Assembly: GCF_014698045.1 (NCBI RefSeq)
Contig: NZ_JACJSE010000002.1
Location: 124,001-188,000 of the forward strand
Direction of reading: 5' to 3'
DNA length: 64,000 nt
Origin: Aulosira sp. FACHB-615
Lineage (GTDB): Bacteria > Cyanobacteriota > Cyanobacteriia > Cyanobacteriales > Nostocaceae
Positions 17,013 through 26,575 of the stretch are shown in pieces. How positions within the stretch are numbered: position 1 is the first letter of the stretch; each line of letters opens with the position of its first letter. A program made the position numbers and the translations under genes. The notes beneath the pieces are model-generated. The model ran no database searches and was not told where the DNA came from. It saw nothing but the letters and a program-made list of their open reading frames with translations.

Positions 17013-19829
17013 TTATTTTGCAGTGCGGTGATTTTCTGGCGGAGATGCCCAGTAATTGCCATTACTATCAGAAATTAGTTTAATTTTTGGCTGAGGAATT
17101 CGAGGAAGACCACGGCCGGAATCTCCTTGGGCGATCGCTTCCCACCAGGGAGAATTCAGGGAAGTATTGGCAGCAATTAAGGGTTTGTGGTTGGTGAGTG
17201 TATACAACAAAGATTGCAAAATCATGCTGTTGGTGCTGCTGGTGAAACCAACGGCGGTTTTACCTGTAGCTTCATAAAAGCCTTCGTAAAAACCTGTGAG
17301 TGGGTTATATAAGTCAGTTGTACCTTGCAGTAACTTTTGACTGTATTGATTGTCTGGTAACAAAGCAGCATATCCAAAAGCCACAGCAGTACTGACCATT
17401 CTTCCTTGGGGTACTGTTTGTCCATCATCGCTAACAACTTCCCAAGGTTGACCCTGGGCGGTAATGGCGCTGTGGACAGTGTAAGGCTTGCGGTCGATTA
17501 AGGTTGTCGCGGCGGCTGTTAAAGTCCCGGTGCGACGGTAACGTTCAACTTGGGCTTGGAAAATGGGTTCAAATAGCGATCGCATTTTCGGATCTAAACC
17601 AAACTCTAATCCATAAAGAATAAATGGGTTGCTGACGGTGTATTGATTGACTTTGGAGTTAGTATCAGTACGTTGACGCTGAGTTGGTATTTTCACTCCT
17701 TCTACTACAGTTGTTTGATATTCGCCACCCACAGCCGAACCTGAGACATCAAATCCCCACAATTGAAAAGCCCGTGCTGCATATTCTTCATACCCTAAAC
17801 GAGTATCCAGGTTGACGCGAGTCAGATATCGCCCTTGGGGATTTTTAATCACCGTCGCACTGGAAAGCAATCCATCCCGGACTACCCGCAGGTATGACCA
17901 ATCCAAGACAATTTGATCAACCGCTTTGGTATATTCTGGATGGTAGCTTTTTAAGTTATACAACCCAGCTAACAGTCTGCCAATATCCAAAGCTGACCAA
18001 CCATTGCCTTCAATGACTGGATTACCGCCGTAGTCTATGGGTTGGAGCGATCGCGTATCATAACCCCGATTCGGTAATTCCCCGGCAAATAACTGTAATT
18101 TTCCTAACGCTGCTAATAAATGGCGGGTGCGCTGGTCAAATTCTTTTGGGGAAATTACATCCAATGATCGGGCGGTGTGGAGTGCGGCGAGATAATCGCC
18201 TAATCCCCAGAGTGTTGCACCTTTGAAATCACTGCGATCGTCAACTAAGCCATTCTTGGGATGATAATTGGCTTGAAAATACCTCCAAGCCGCTTCTGCA
18301 TAACGCCGTTCTACCACTGTTAATGGTCGAGTTAATTTCAACTGAGATGATGAATTTGGGCTATCAACTGGGGGAATCGGGGTAATCGCCACCTCCTCAA
18401 CTTGGGGATTCTTGACTGGGGGATTGGGCGTGACTTTCACCTCTCCCACATTAGAATTATTCCCAGATGTTGGCGGTGGATTTGTGGGTGTGGGAGTCGC
18501 CGCAGAATTATTATTACTTGGTGCTTTGGCGGCTGTATTGACATAACCAGTAATTAAAGAACGATTTCCTCTGGCTTTGTAGTACAAAATCTCTAAAATT
18601 AGCCCGTTGGTATTCCCAGTTAAGGCTTTATTTGGCTGTTTCGTTTCCTCATAAATCCCTGCATAATAACCACTTTCATCAGGGCTACGCAGATCCTTGA
18701 CTGCATCAAACAGTTTTTGGGCGTAAGCATTATCTGGGTACAAGTAACGCCAACCAAATGCGGCTTTGGTACTTACACTGCGAAACTGGGGATAAGGTTG
18801 GTTAGTATCGGTAATTGTGGCCCAACTCTGCCCGTTAGCGTAAACAGTATTGTAGAGAAAATAAGGTGCTTGGTCGATGTTATCTTCGGTGACTGCTGTT
18901 AACTGACCTGTCGCTTCGTAACGGCGCTTCTGCACTTCCAGAACTTTAGCTGCAAAATCAGCTAATTCACCTTGTAAGCCAAATTCAATGCCATCTAAAA
19001 TATAAGACTCGCTAACAATGTAATTATTGGCGTTAGTACTTTGAAAATCGCGGGTGTCAACGGGAATCTGCACACCATTAATTTCCACTGTTTTATATGG
19101 TTCCCAGGCCAAAGCTTTGGGTGCAGAAAAACCCCAGAGTTGATACCCCCGGACGGCATATTCTTCGTAACCTAGTCGCCCTTCTTGGACTAATAATGTT
19201 TTGTTATCTGGGAGAACCGTCGCCCCGTAAAGTTGTCCATCCTTGAGCGATCGCGCTACTTGCCACCTGGCTATAATGCCTTTGAGCCAATCATTATATT
19301 GGGGATGACAAGTGCGAATCACATCAAACGCCGCTAAAACCCGACCAATATCTAAAGCAGACCAGCCAATACCCCGTTCAATGGCATTGTTACCGTAATC
19401 AACCATCTGCCCGGTAGCCGTGTTATAGACTTTATTGGGTAAAGCATCTTCAAATAACTTGATATTGCTTAGACCTGTTAAAAACTTATTCAGCCGAGAG
19501 TCAAAATCTGCTTGGTCAGTCAGATTCATCCATCGCGCCGCATTCAACGCCATTAAATAATTCCCCATATCCCACAGGGTTCCTGAAGGATAACCCCCCA
19601 CAGAATTGGTAAATCCTGTTGCTGGCTGATAATTTTTGACAAAATACTGCCAAGCAGAACGGGCATAAGTTTGTTCTTCGGCTGTCAGAGGCGCAGTAAT
19701 ATTGCTACAGCTATTGGCATTTTGCGATAAAACTGGCGTGGGGATGTAAATTAAAAATTGCAAGATTGTTCCAATCAAGAACAATGCAATCCATCTCCAC
19801 AATTTTTGTTGATAGTACTTGTGTAACAT
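17013..19829 (-). CDS. Secreted or membrane-anchored protein with two DUF3131 domains
   Basis: A 938-residue protein starting with a positively charged segment and a hydrophobic helix (about 12-35), a signal peptide or anchor. Two homologous DUF3131 domains follow (about 47-425 and 508-895), each starting with L-T-(A/V)-x-E-x-x-Y-A and containing a G-W-S-A-L-D-I-G-R motif and G-Y-E-E-Y-A. They are joined by a proline/threonine/asparagine-rich linker (about 435-505). The family is found with exopolysaccharide synthases and is thought to act on or bind the glycan, but its reaction is not established. The gene precedes the glycosyltransferase by 90 bp on the same strand, so they are probably co-transcribed. 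A third DUF3131 copy lies at 26576-28021, beyond the inserted operon. Confidence 0.85.
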   Translation of the reverse strand: MLHKYYQQKLWRWIALFLIGTILQFLIYIPTPVLSQNANSCSNITAPLTAEEQTYARSAWQYFVKNYQPATGFTNSVGGYPSGTLWDMGNYLMALNAARWMNLTDQADFDSRLNKFLTGLSNIKLFEDALPNKVYNTATGQMVDYGNNAIERGIGWSALDIGRVLAAFDVIRTCHPQYNDWLKGIIARWQVARSLKDGQLYGATVLPDNKTLLVQEGRLGYEEYAVRGYQLWGFSAPKALAWEPYKTVEINGVQIPVDTRDFQSTNANNYIVSESYILDGIEFGLQGELADFAAKVLEVQKRRYEATGQLTAVTEDNIDQAPYFLYNTVYANGQSWATITDTNQPYPQFRSVSTKAAFGWRYLYPDNAYAQKLFDAVKDLRSPDESGYYAGIYEETKQPNKALTGNTNGLILEILYYKARGNRSLITGYVNTAAKAPSNNNSAATPTPTNPPPTSGNNSNVGEVKVTPNPPVKNPQVEEVAITPIPPVDSPNSSSQLKLTRPLTVVERRYAEAAWRYFQANYHPKNGLVDDRSDFKGATLWGLGDYLAALHTARSLDVISPKEFDQRTRHLLAALGKLQLFAGELPNRGYDTRSLQPIDYGGNPVIEGNGWSALDIGRLLAGLYNLKSYHPEYTKAVDQIVLDWSYLRVVRDGLLSSATVIKNPQGRYLTRVNLDTRLGYEEYAARAFQLWGFDVSGSAVGGEYQTTVVEGVKIPTQRQRTDTNSKVNQYTVSNPFILYGLEFGLDPKMRSLFEPIFQAQVERYRRTGTLTAAATTLIDRKPYTVHSAITAQGQPWEVVSDDGQTVPQGRMVSTAVAFGYAALLPDNQYSQKLLQGTTDLYNPLTGFYEGFYEATGKTAVGFTSSTNSMILQSLLYTLTNHKPLIAANTSLNSPWWEAIAQGDSGRGLPRIPQPKIKLISDSNGNYWASPPENHRTAK

Positions 19830-20203
19830 ATACCAATAGGGAATTAGGAGCGTTATTGTGCGATCGCACAGATGAGATGTGTAGCGTTAGTGAATGATAC
19901 TCGGAAAAACTCCAAATATCAGGGTGAATTACACGGAAATTATCTATACTTTTTATTTAATTGGTTTCTGTATACTGAAAAATTTTGTATTTCGTGCAAA
20001 TACAGACTTAGTTGAAAACTTTGTATATTACATATATTTGTGAATCAATTAGTCATTCAAGCACAAACTTTTAGATTTTTACAATATGTAATAAAGATTT
20101 TATGTATAACTGATACTATCTAATAATTACCTATACTGAGCTAAAAATTATCAGTCAATCTGACTCAATTTCCATATATCAATAAAACATAGTGGGGTGT
20201 GTT
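19830..20203. other. Divergent intergenic region at the left edge of the inserted operon
   Basis: 374 bp between the DUF3131 gene (minus) and the helicase-nuclease gene (plus). It contains one HIP1 site (near 19860), the last before an HIP1-free stretch that runs to about 27.3 kb. The right two thirds are very AT-rich and would hold both promoters. I found no direct repeat or tRNA fragment here that matches the right edge near 26.5 kb. Confidence 0.6.
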
Positions 20204-23200
20204 ATGCAAAATTCAGAAAATACCTCTGATTATCAACCAGAATCTGCTCATTCTCAAATCCTAGACTCATATATTACCACCATTGAAGATAGTTTTCGAG
20301 AAAACTGTTCCCAACTCAAACTCATAAATTATGGTACAGGATCTGGAAAAACTCACCAATTATTCCAAGCTATATATAAAACTATTGAAAGTCATCCTAA
20401 TACTAAAATAATCGGTATATATGTTGCTCCATTAAGAGAACATTTATGTGTTCCAAGTTCAATTATTAACCAATATACTGATACTGGTATCCCCGTCTAT
20501 AAACTAAATTCATTAGAGATGAAAACGACGGATGAATATATAAAATTATACAAAAAATGTATATATGCGATAGTTGAGAATCAAAAATTTTGGCAATTGA
20601 TATCAAAATATAATACTAATGAAAAAATTCTGGAAAATAAACAAAATCTGAACAAAGTGAAAGGTGTTATTAATCGGATTGAATATTTCACAAGAGTAGA
20701 TTTTGGCGATGAAGAATTGAATAAGTCTGAAATTACAAAAGCAAGAAGAGAACTCAACAAGCTATTTGAAAGTTTTTTAGAATTTCTCATTAAATCTCAA
20801 TTAGCTCAAGAAACTTGGCCGATTGAATGTTTAAGGTTGATGGAGATATTTTTCCCTCTTCACCTTTTGCAAGAAAAATCTGGAATATTGATGCTTACTT
20901 ATGATAAATTTGAAACTTCTATCCCGTACTTTATCCATAATGGTGAAAAATGGGTAAAGAAAGACGACAAGCTCGATAAATACATTATTCAGCAAACAAA
21001 TAACTCCAAAAAATTTATCCTCGCATTGGATGAGCAGGAAGATGGCTATCAAATTATGCTATATAAAAAGATTGATATCATCTCACCTGATCAATTAGCA
21101 ATCAATAATGCACTTTCATCTATCAATAGAGAATTTTCACTTCTTTTTTCTACTCACAATAATGAAAATAGAGAATTCTTAAATTTTCTTGACAAGAATA
21201 AAGGGGCTTTGCGAGAGTTACAAGAATATTTTGATAAAAACAAAGATATTGATCCAAAATTACAAAAATTTGCCCCAACATATCAAAGATTAATACTTGA
21301 GGAAGGCAATTCTATCAATTTTTTAGAACAGGTAGTAACAATAAAAAAAGGTCTTGATAAATCAATGGACGAAATTGTTGGAATTCTCGATAATTACGAG
21401 CAAGAAAATCCGATTGTATTGACTTTTGAAATGTTAGCTAGGGTTTTGTCAAAATTTGAGAATAATAGAAGTTTGTTAATTCCTCAGCAGCTTTACAACC
21501 AAATCAGTAATGAACTGATGAGCATTTTCTCGTATAATAACCTATACATATACAACATCGAGCCTCTAAAAAGATTATTTTTAAACAGACCGTCTGGTGG
21601 TCATGTTCACATTATTGAGGAAACAATTGCAGATAATACCTCTGTAGCAGAACTGATTTATGCTATTCTGGTTGTTCGACTACAAATTAAAAGCATTAAA
21701 GATTTTTTAGCTAATGTTTTGGATGCTGAGGATTCTCAATCTCGTTCTTTAGATATTTGGTCAAAACAGATAGCTAAAGTTCAAAAAGCTAGTGAAGAAA
21801 ACTCATCGCCAAATCAACTACTCAAATACTTAAACCGTACCTATGTTTATGAAAGCTATAAATCTATCATAAATATCAAAGAAATTTCTCGATATCAAAA
21901 TCCTAAGAATAACTTAATAGCTCAAGAACTTAGAGAAGTATCTATTGGGAGTACTGCTATATTAACTTCACCTGAATTTAAGATAAATTCTATACTGAAT
22001 AACAATAGTAATGTAATATTTCTCATCTCAGCTACAGGAGGAATATTTGGTGATTTAAGTACAAGCTATGATATGCGTTATTTGGAAGATAATCTACGTA
22101 ATGAATATGGTAAAAGCTCTTTTAGAGCAATGGTTGAAGAAGAAATATTACTCTGTGAAAAAATTAGGATTCAACGTAATACTAAGAGACAAATCACAGT
22201 AGATTTTTTCAAGGAAAGTTTATCATCTTTTCCAAACAAAAAAACTCAAGAAGTTGCAGAACGATTTGAGAATAAAATTTTAAAAGATTTTATCAATGAT
22301 TGCAAAAATGATAGAGCTTGGTTTAGTCTTTACAAGATTCAAGAACTAAAAAGTTTTATTCGTTTCTTATTTTACCTTTTTGAAGATGAATCAATTCAAG
22401 AAACAATTGCTTTTACACAAACCTTAAGCTGGATTAAAAAATTGATGATGTTTTGGGAAAAACTTCATTATGCTGACTTTCTAATTGAGAAATCTTCAGA
22501 TCATCCAAGCATATATTATGTCAATCTAAATCATCAAAAATACAAAAGTAATGTTCGTATTAAAATAATTTTATATGAAGCCAGCTTTAATAAACATTAC
22601 TTAGATCAAACAACTCAAAAAACATATTTGGATGAGCTTGTTGAAGAAGAAGGGCAAAAAGTTTTCTTTATATCGGCTTATCAATCAGCCTCAAAAGGAT
22701 TGAACCCTATCATCAAAAATCGCAACGGAGAGGAAAAAGATTTTGACTCCTTAGTTTTGCTCATGGATAGTTACTATACAGTAATGAAACCATCGCTGAA
22801 AAAATCACAAGAATCTGAAAAAGCTACAACACTTTATCATTTTGCCTTGATGAAAAGTATTGTAAATTTAGGAGATTCTAATTTAGAAATAAAAGATTTC
22901 AACAAATACTTGAATCAACCTGAAGCTGGAGCATTTCGAGAGCAACAACATCAAATCTTATTAGGTAAAGGAATTTTACAAGTTATTGGTAGGTCTGAAA
23001 GGCGTGATTTTCCAACCCAAGTAGTAAAGATTTTCATTAATGAAGAAACAAGAAAAAATTTAGTGAATTTTTATAGATATCTAGAGCAGGAAGAACCTGA
23101 TGAAGTTCGGAAATTTTCTGTTAACAACTACAAAGTTTATTTAAGTGTTCAACAGGAGGAAAAAAAACGAGCAATTAAGGATTACGATAATCATGTGTAT

Positions 23201-24157
23201 GATGAAACTGATGCTTCTCTAAATTTTCAAAATTTTAGAGAAAAAATGTTGAATGAGATTGAAAATTTTCATCAAAATCAAAAGGCATTTGCTATTACAA
23301 AAATGTGGAATGCTTTACGTGATCATATTGTTTTTAAAGACCCAGGCAAATATCTCAAAAAGTTAAGAGAGTTAAAGCTATTTCCTGATGATTTTATTGA
23401 CTCACTATTTTATCACAACACAGAACAAACTGAATTTACACCATATCTAGCTTTTGTGGAGGAAGAAGGTGAACATTTTCAGATCATCAGCGATAGCATC
23501 AATGGGGAAAAAATTTATCCTTACCAGAAGCGATTATATCCTGAATATCTAAAAACCAATACTCAAGGCTATGACTTGGAAGGTAACGAAATTGCTTTGA
23601 CAGAGCCTTCGACTAATTTAATCTATAGATTGTACAACGAGTTGATTCCACAACCGGAAATTTTTAATACTTATATTCCACGCCCACATTTCTTTTACGA
23701 TGTTTTGTATCCATCACTGACTGAAAATTTTGCAGAACGCTGGATTAAAGATGTACTTTTTAAAGGTAAAGATTGGAAAATTATAAAATCTATCTATGGT
23801 TTTGAGGCATTTATAGATTTCAACAAATATCACAAGTTGTATGAACGCTTTGATTTGTATTACATCAAAGACAATACGCTATTTTGTATTGATGTTAAAG
23901 CATGGAGTCAAGCTTCAGGAAATCGCCTTTCACAAAAGACACTAGAAAAAGCACAAAACAAGCTAGATGCTATTGTTTCAGATTATCCAGAGTTTAAAGC
24001 TGTGAAAGGATTACTTCTAAACTTGCAAGCAAAACAAGAAAAAAATCACCAACACTCACCAAATTTATTTTCTGGAAATTTGATTTACCTTGATCGCTAT
24101 AATATTCCAGTTGAATCTGATATTCTCAAAAACTTTTTATTTCAAAAGGAGAAATAA
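20204..24157 (+). CDS. Superfamily 2 helicase-like protein with a C-terminal PD-(D/E)xK-type nuclease domain
   Basis: A 1317-residue protein. The helicase motifs are Walker A G-T-G-S-G-K-T (about 44-50), motif II D-E-Q-E (about 275), motif III S-A-T (about 610) and motif VI Q-V-I-G-R-S-E-R-R (about 925). A segment of more than 300 residues separates motifs II and III, as in helicases with large inserts such as the DinG/XPD type. Near the end, R-F-D-L-Y-Y followed by F-C-I-D-V-K-A-W (about 1214-1232) fits the D...DxK core of a restriction-endonuclease-like fold. It is very AT-rich with no HIP1 site, unlike its neighbours. ATG 20204 follows a GGGGTGT sequence; GTG 20192 is also in frame. Its stop is one base before the next start, so the pair is translationally coupled. 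A role in defence or another DNA transaction is inferred; I do not recognise the exact family. Confidence 0.72.
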   Translation: MQNSENTSDYQPESAHSQILDSYITTIEDSFRENCSQLKLINYGTGSGKTHQLFQAIYKTIESHPNTKIIGIYVAPLREHLCVPSSIINQYTDTGIPVYKLNSLEMKTTDEYIKLYKKCIYAIVENQKFWQLISKYNTNEKILENKQNLNKVKGVINRIEYFTRVDFGDEELNKSEITKARRELNKLFESFLEFLIKSQLAQETWPIECLRLMEIFFPLHLLQEKSGILMLTYDKFETSIPYFIHNGEKWVKKDDKLDKYIIQQTNNSKKFILALDEQEDGYQIMLYKKIDIISPDQLAINNALSSINREFSLLFSTHNNENREFLNFLDKNKGALRELQEYFDKNKDIDPKLQKFAPTYQRLILEEGNSINFLEQVVTIKKGLDKSMDEIVGILDNYEQENPIVLTFEMLARVLSKFENNRSLLIPQQLYNQISNELMSIFSYNNLYIYNIEPLKRLFLNRPSGGHVHIIEETIADNTSVAELIYAILVVRLQIKSIKDFLANVLDAEDSQSRSLDIWSKQIAKVQKASEENSSPNQLLKYLNRTYVYESYKSIINIKEISRYQNPKNNLIAQELREVSIGSTAILTSPEFKINSILNNNSNVIFLISATGGIFGDLSTSYDMRYLEDNLRNEYGKSSFRAMVEEEILLCEKIRIQRNTKRQITVDFFKESLSSFPNKKTQEVAERFENKILKDFINDCKNDRAWFSLYKIQELKSFIRFLFYLFEDESIQETIAFTQTLSWIKKLMMFWEKLHYADFLIEKSSDHPSIYYVNLNHQKYKSNVRIKIILYEASFNKHYLDQTTQKTYLDELVEEEGQKVFFISAYQSASKGLNPIIKNRNGEEKDFDSLVLLMDSYYTVMKPSLKKSQESEKATTLYHFALMKSIVNLGDSNLEIKDFNKYLNQPEAGAFREQQHQILLGKGILQVIGRSERRDFPTQVVKIFINEETRKNLVNFYRYLEQEEPDEVRKFSVNNYKVYLSVQQEEKKRAIKDYDNHVYDETDASLNFQNFREKMLNEIENFHQNQKAFAITKMWNALRDHIVFKDPGKYLKKLRELKLFPDDFIDSLFYHNTEQTEFTPYLAFVEEEGEHFQIISDSINGEKIYPYQKRLYPEYLKTNTQGYDLEGNEIALTEPSTNLIYRLYNELIPQPEIFNTYIPRPHFFYDVLYPSLTENFAERWIKDVLFKGKDWKIIKSIYGFEAFIDFNKYHKLYERFDLYYIKDNTLFCIDVKAWSQASGNRLSQKTLEKAQNKLDAIVSDYPEFKAVKGLLLNLQAKQEKNHQHSPNLFSGNLIYLDRYNIPVESDILKNFLFQKEK

Positions 24158-24158
24158 T

Positions 24159-26495
24159 ATGAGAGATAAAATGACTAAAGCATTATCAGATAAATCAAGA
24201 ACAAACCAGTTACAGATATTACTGAAGCCAGAAGAGGTTGCTGAAAGACTTTTTCAGTATCTCTTTAATAAGAATATAGGAATTGAGAATTTTGTCCCTG
24301 ATTATCAGGCTTCTGGGGATGAGTACTCTCAAGATGAAGACTCACAGAGTAATTTTTATAAGGAACAGCATAGATTTATTAAAAAACAAATCCAAAAACG
24401 GCTTTTGGAACATGGAGAAGAGAGGAAATATTCAGATGTTTATTACTTTATTTCATACGTTAATGGCAAAAAGAATGTGTTCTTTTTATCTCCAAATAAA
24501 AACCACTCTGGATGGCGACAGTTATTTAAAGATAATCAAGAAAGAATTTTAAATTTAGTTTTTAAGTTTTATCTTCTTTCTGAAAGTTTATCTATTGAGA
24601 CTATGAATGGCTTTGAAGAATTACTTTTAGTCCATTCCAAGAATTTAACCAAATCAAAAGATGCTCTTTTAGTTTGGGGACAGAGTTTATTAATTAAATA
24701 CAATCCACATAATATTCTAACGTTAACCTTATCTCGACAACACAGACGATTTTTACCAGAGGATAAGTACACTAACATAGATAGTGACGAGGATTGGTTA
24801 GTCCATAACAAGAAAAATTACTACTTTGAACGTAAGCGAGATGCTCGTCGCCAAAATTCTATTAATTTTATGGAATTTCCTAAAGATCAGCAAGATTTTG
24901 AGAAGTTCAAAAAAACTCAGGTTTATCATTATCACAATCTTATGACAAAGCTTGAGAGCTTTTTAAGTGAGTGTAATATTGAATTTCAACCTCTTCATTT
25001 TCAGGCTGATAATTACTTAGAAAACCCTTTTATCAAAAACCTAGAATCTGTAGAATCATTAGAGATTATTAACAATACTGGAATTGACCTGACTGAATCT
25101 GACAAACAATTTCTGAAAAATTTTCTGAAACATCAAGGAATATCTTCACTCACATTTTATAATTCTGGAAAAACCATTAGTACTTATGAACAAGTAGTTG
25201 AGAGTGAAGACGAGCCTTGTTGGAAAATTACTGAAGTTGTTACCTGGTCAGATATTAACCTTGATAAGAACCAAAATTATTTAGTTTTCAATAGAGATTT
25301 GGAAGAAGAAGCAGGTTCAATGGCTTATCAGGGAAATGATGGACTCTGGTATCCATCAGGAAAAATAGATGACAAAGATAAAGTAGATTTTTATTCACAG
25401 TTAAAGAGAAAGTTTAACTATTTGGATACAGGAAAGTTTTTTAGCATACAGGGCATAAATTTAAAACGATTTATACCTTTTGAATTAAAAGAATCTAAAA
25501 TTGGTGAGAATATAGATCCTGATTGTTGTGTTCTGAATTATACAAGTTATAAAAAAATTGATGAAGATACCTTATCTCAGGATACACAGGCTTTTACAGA
25601 TGGGAAATTTTTGGACATAGATAGTTTGATTTTGTGCTATTTAAAAGGTCAAGAGGATAGCGAACAATGGCAGAAGTTTTGCGATAAATATAAGATCAAT
25701 GTTTCACCGGAATTTCAGAAGATTTTGATTGAATTGGGAATTAAGAACTGGATGAGGTCAAGTTTTGTAGATTCTAATTTTGGCTTGCCTATTACTCCTC
25801 AATCGTTTCCAGAAAAAAACTTTTTTACTATATATGTGCGTAGCCCACGATACAAGAAAGCTAAAGCAGTAGCAGTAGCAGTAGAGTTTTTATATAAAGA
25901 TGGTTACATATATGTCAAAAATGTAATGCGCGATATAAAACAGATAGAAAAAGCATTTCCATTTTTAAGAAAGAAGAAAAACAATAAAGAAAAATTAATT
26001 GACGATCAACAATATTTTGTAGATGAGTCGGAGAAGTTATACATTAGTTGCTATACCGATGACTTTTATACACCAACTTTAATTGGGCGAAATGGTATCC
26101 TTGAAGACATGGAAAAGGGAAAATTAAAAATTAATCGAGGAATTAAAGATGAAGATAGTAGTAGATTATTCCCTTTGGTATCGTATTATAACGGTGAAAT
26201 TAAACCCATTAAGCGAATACAAAATATGATATGTTTGGATTTGCAGAATCAAACCTTCATTCAGTATTATGTTCCGACTGCGAAAAGTCTTGATAGTAAA
26301 TTAAAAAAAGGTTTTAGAGTTTATCACTTGATTGGAAGAACATATTCTCAAACAGAGATTTCTACATCTGAACTTATTGGACATCCAATCACAGCTTTAC
26401 ATTTTAGTACACTCACTCAAAATATTTTGAAGATAAGTGATAATAGCCAGTCATCTTTGCTACAAAAAGTGGCAAAGGTATTAATTGAAAATTGA
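24159..26495 (+). CDS. Unrecognised large protein, partner of the helicase-nuclease
   Basis: A 778-residue soluble protein without signal peptide or membrane helices. The start ATG 24159 is one base after the preceding stop, and its AAAGGAG ribosome site lies in the last codons of that gene, so the two are made together. The protein is rich in Lys, Glu, Asp, Asn and Phe. Features are a charged N-terminal region, a Tyr/Asp-rich middle, an A-K-A-V-A-V-A-V-E-F strand (about 574-583), and a C-terminal segment G-H-P-I-T-A-L-H-F near residue 738. The last is faintly like the end of some PIWI domains, but I see no clear catalytic tetrad and do not assign it. Related two- or three-gene islands that pair a DinG-type helicase and a restriction-fold nuclease with a PIWI-RE protein are known, so a structure-based comparison with those is the obvious test. 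Confidence 0.75.
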   Translation: MRDKMTKALSDKSRTNQLQILLKPEEVAERLFQYLFNKNIGIENFVPDYQASGDEYSQDEDSQSNFYKEQHRFIKKQIQKRLLEHGEERKYSDVYYFISYVNGKKNVFFLSPNKNHSGWRQLFKDNQERILNLVFKFYLLSESLSIETMNGFEELLLVHSKNLTKSKDALLVWGQSLLIKYNPHNILTLTLSRQHRRFLPEDKYTNIDSDEDWLVHNKKNYYFERKRDARRQNSINFMEFPKDQQDFEKFKKTQVYHYHNLMTKLESFLSECNIEFQPLHFQADNYLENPFIKNLESVESLEIINNTGIDLTESDKQFLKNFLKHQGISSLTFYNSGKTISTYEQVVESEDEPCWKITEVVTWSDINLDKNQNYLVFNRDLEEEAGSMAYQGNDGLWYPSGKIDDKDKVDFYSQLKRKFNYLDTGKFFSIQGINLKRFIPFELKESKIGENIDPDCCVLNYTSYKKIDEDTLSQDTQAFTDGKFLDIDSLILCYLKGQEDSEQWQKFCDKYKINVSPEFQKILIELGIKNWMRSSFVDSNFGLPITPQSFPEKNFFTIYVRSPRYKKAKAVAVAVEFLYKDGYIYVKNVMRDIKQIEKAFPFLRKKKNNKEKLIDDQQYFVDESEKLYISCYTDDFYTPTLIGRNGILEDMEKGKLKINRGIKDEDSSRLFPLVSYYNGEIKPIKRIQNMICLDLQNQTFIQYYVPTAKSLDSKLKKGFRVYHLIGRTYSQTEISTSELIGHPITALHFSTLTQNILKISDNSQSSLLQKVAKVLIEN

Positions 26496-26575
26496 CAATA
26501 GGCTTACATCTGAGAAAATTTACCCTATTTCTGCTTAATTCATGCTTTTCCTCACCAATACAAAAATTGGGTGAA

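Noticed and set aside
20204..26495. Could the AT-rich two-gene unit be a transposon or prophage fragment?
   Set aside because: No transposase, integrase, terminal inverted repeats or phage structural gene was found, and no matching direct repeats at its edges were seen.
24159..26495. Naming the second gene of the operon as a PIWI or Argonaute protein
   Set aside because: Only a faint similarity at the extreme C-terminus; no catalytic tetrad or MID signature could be read, so it is kept as a hypothesis only.
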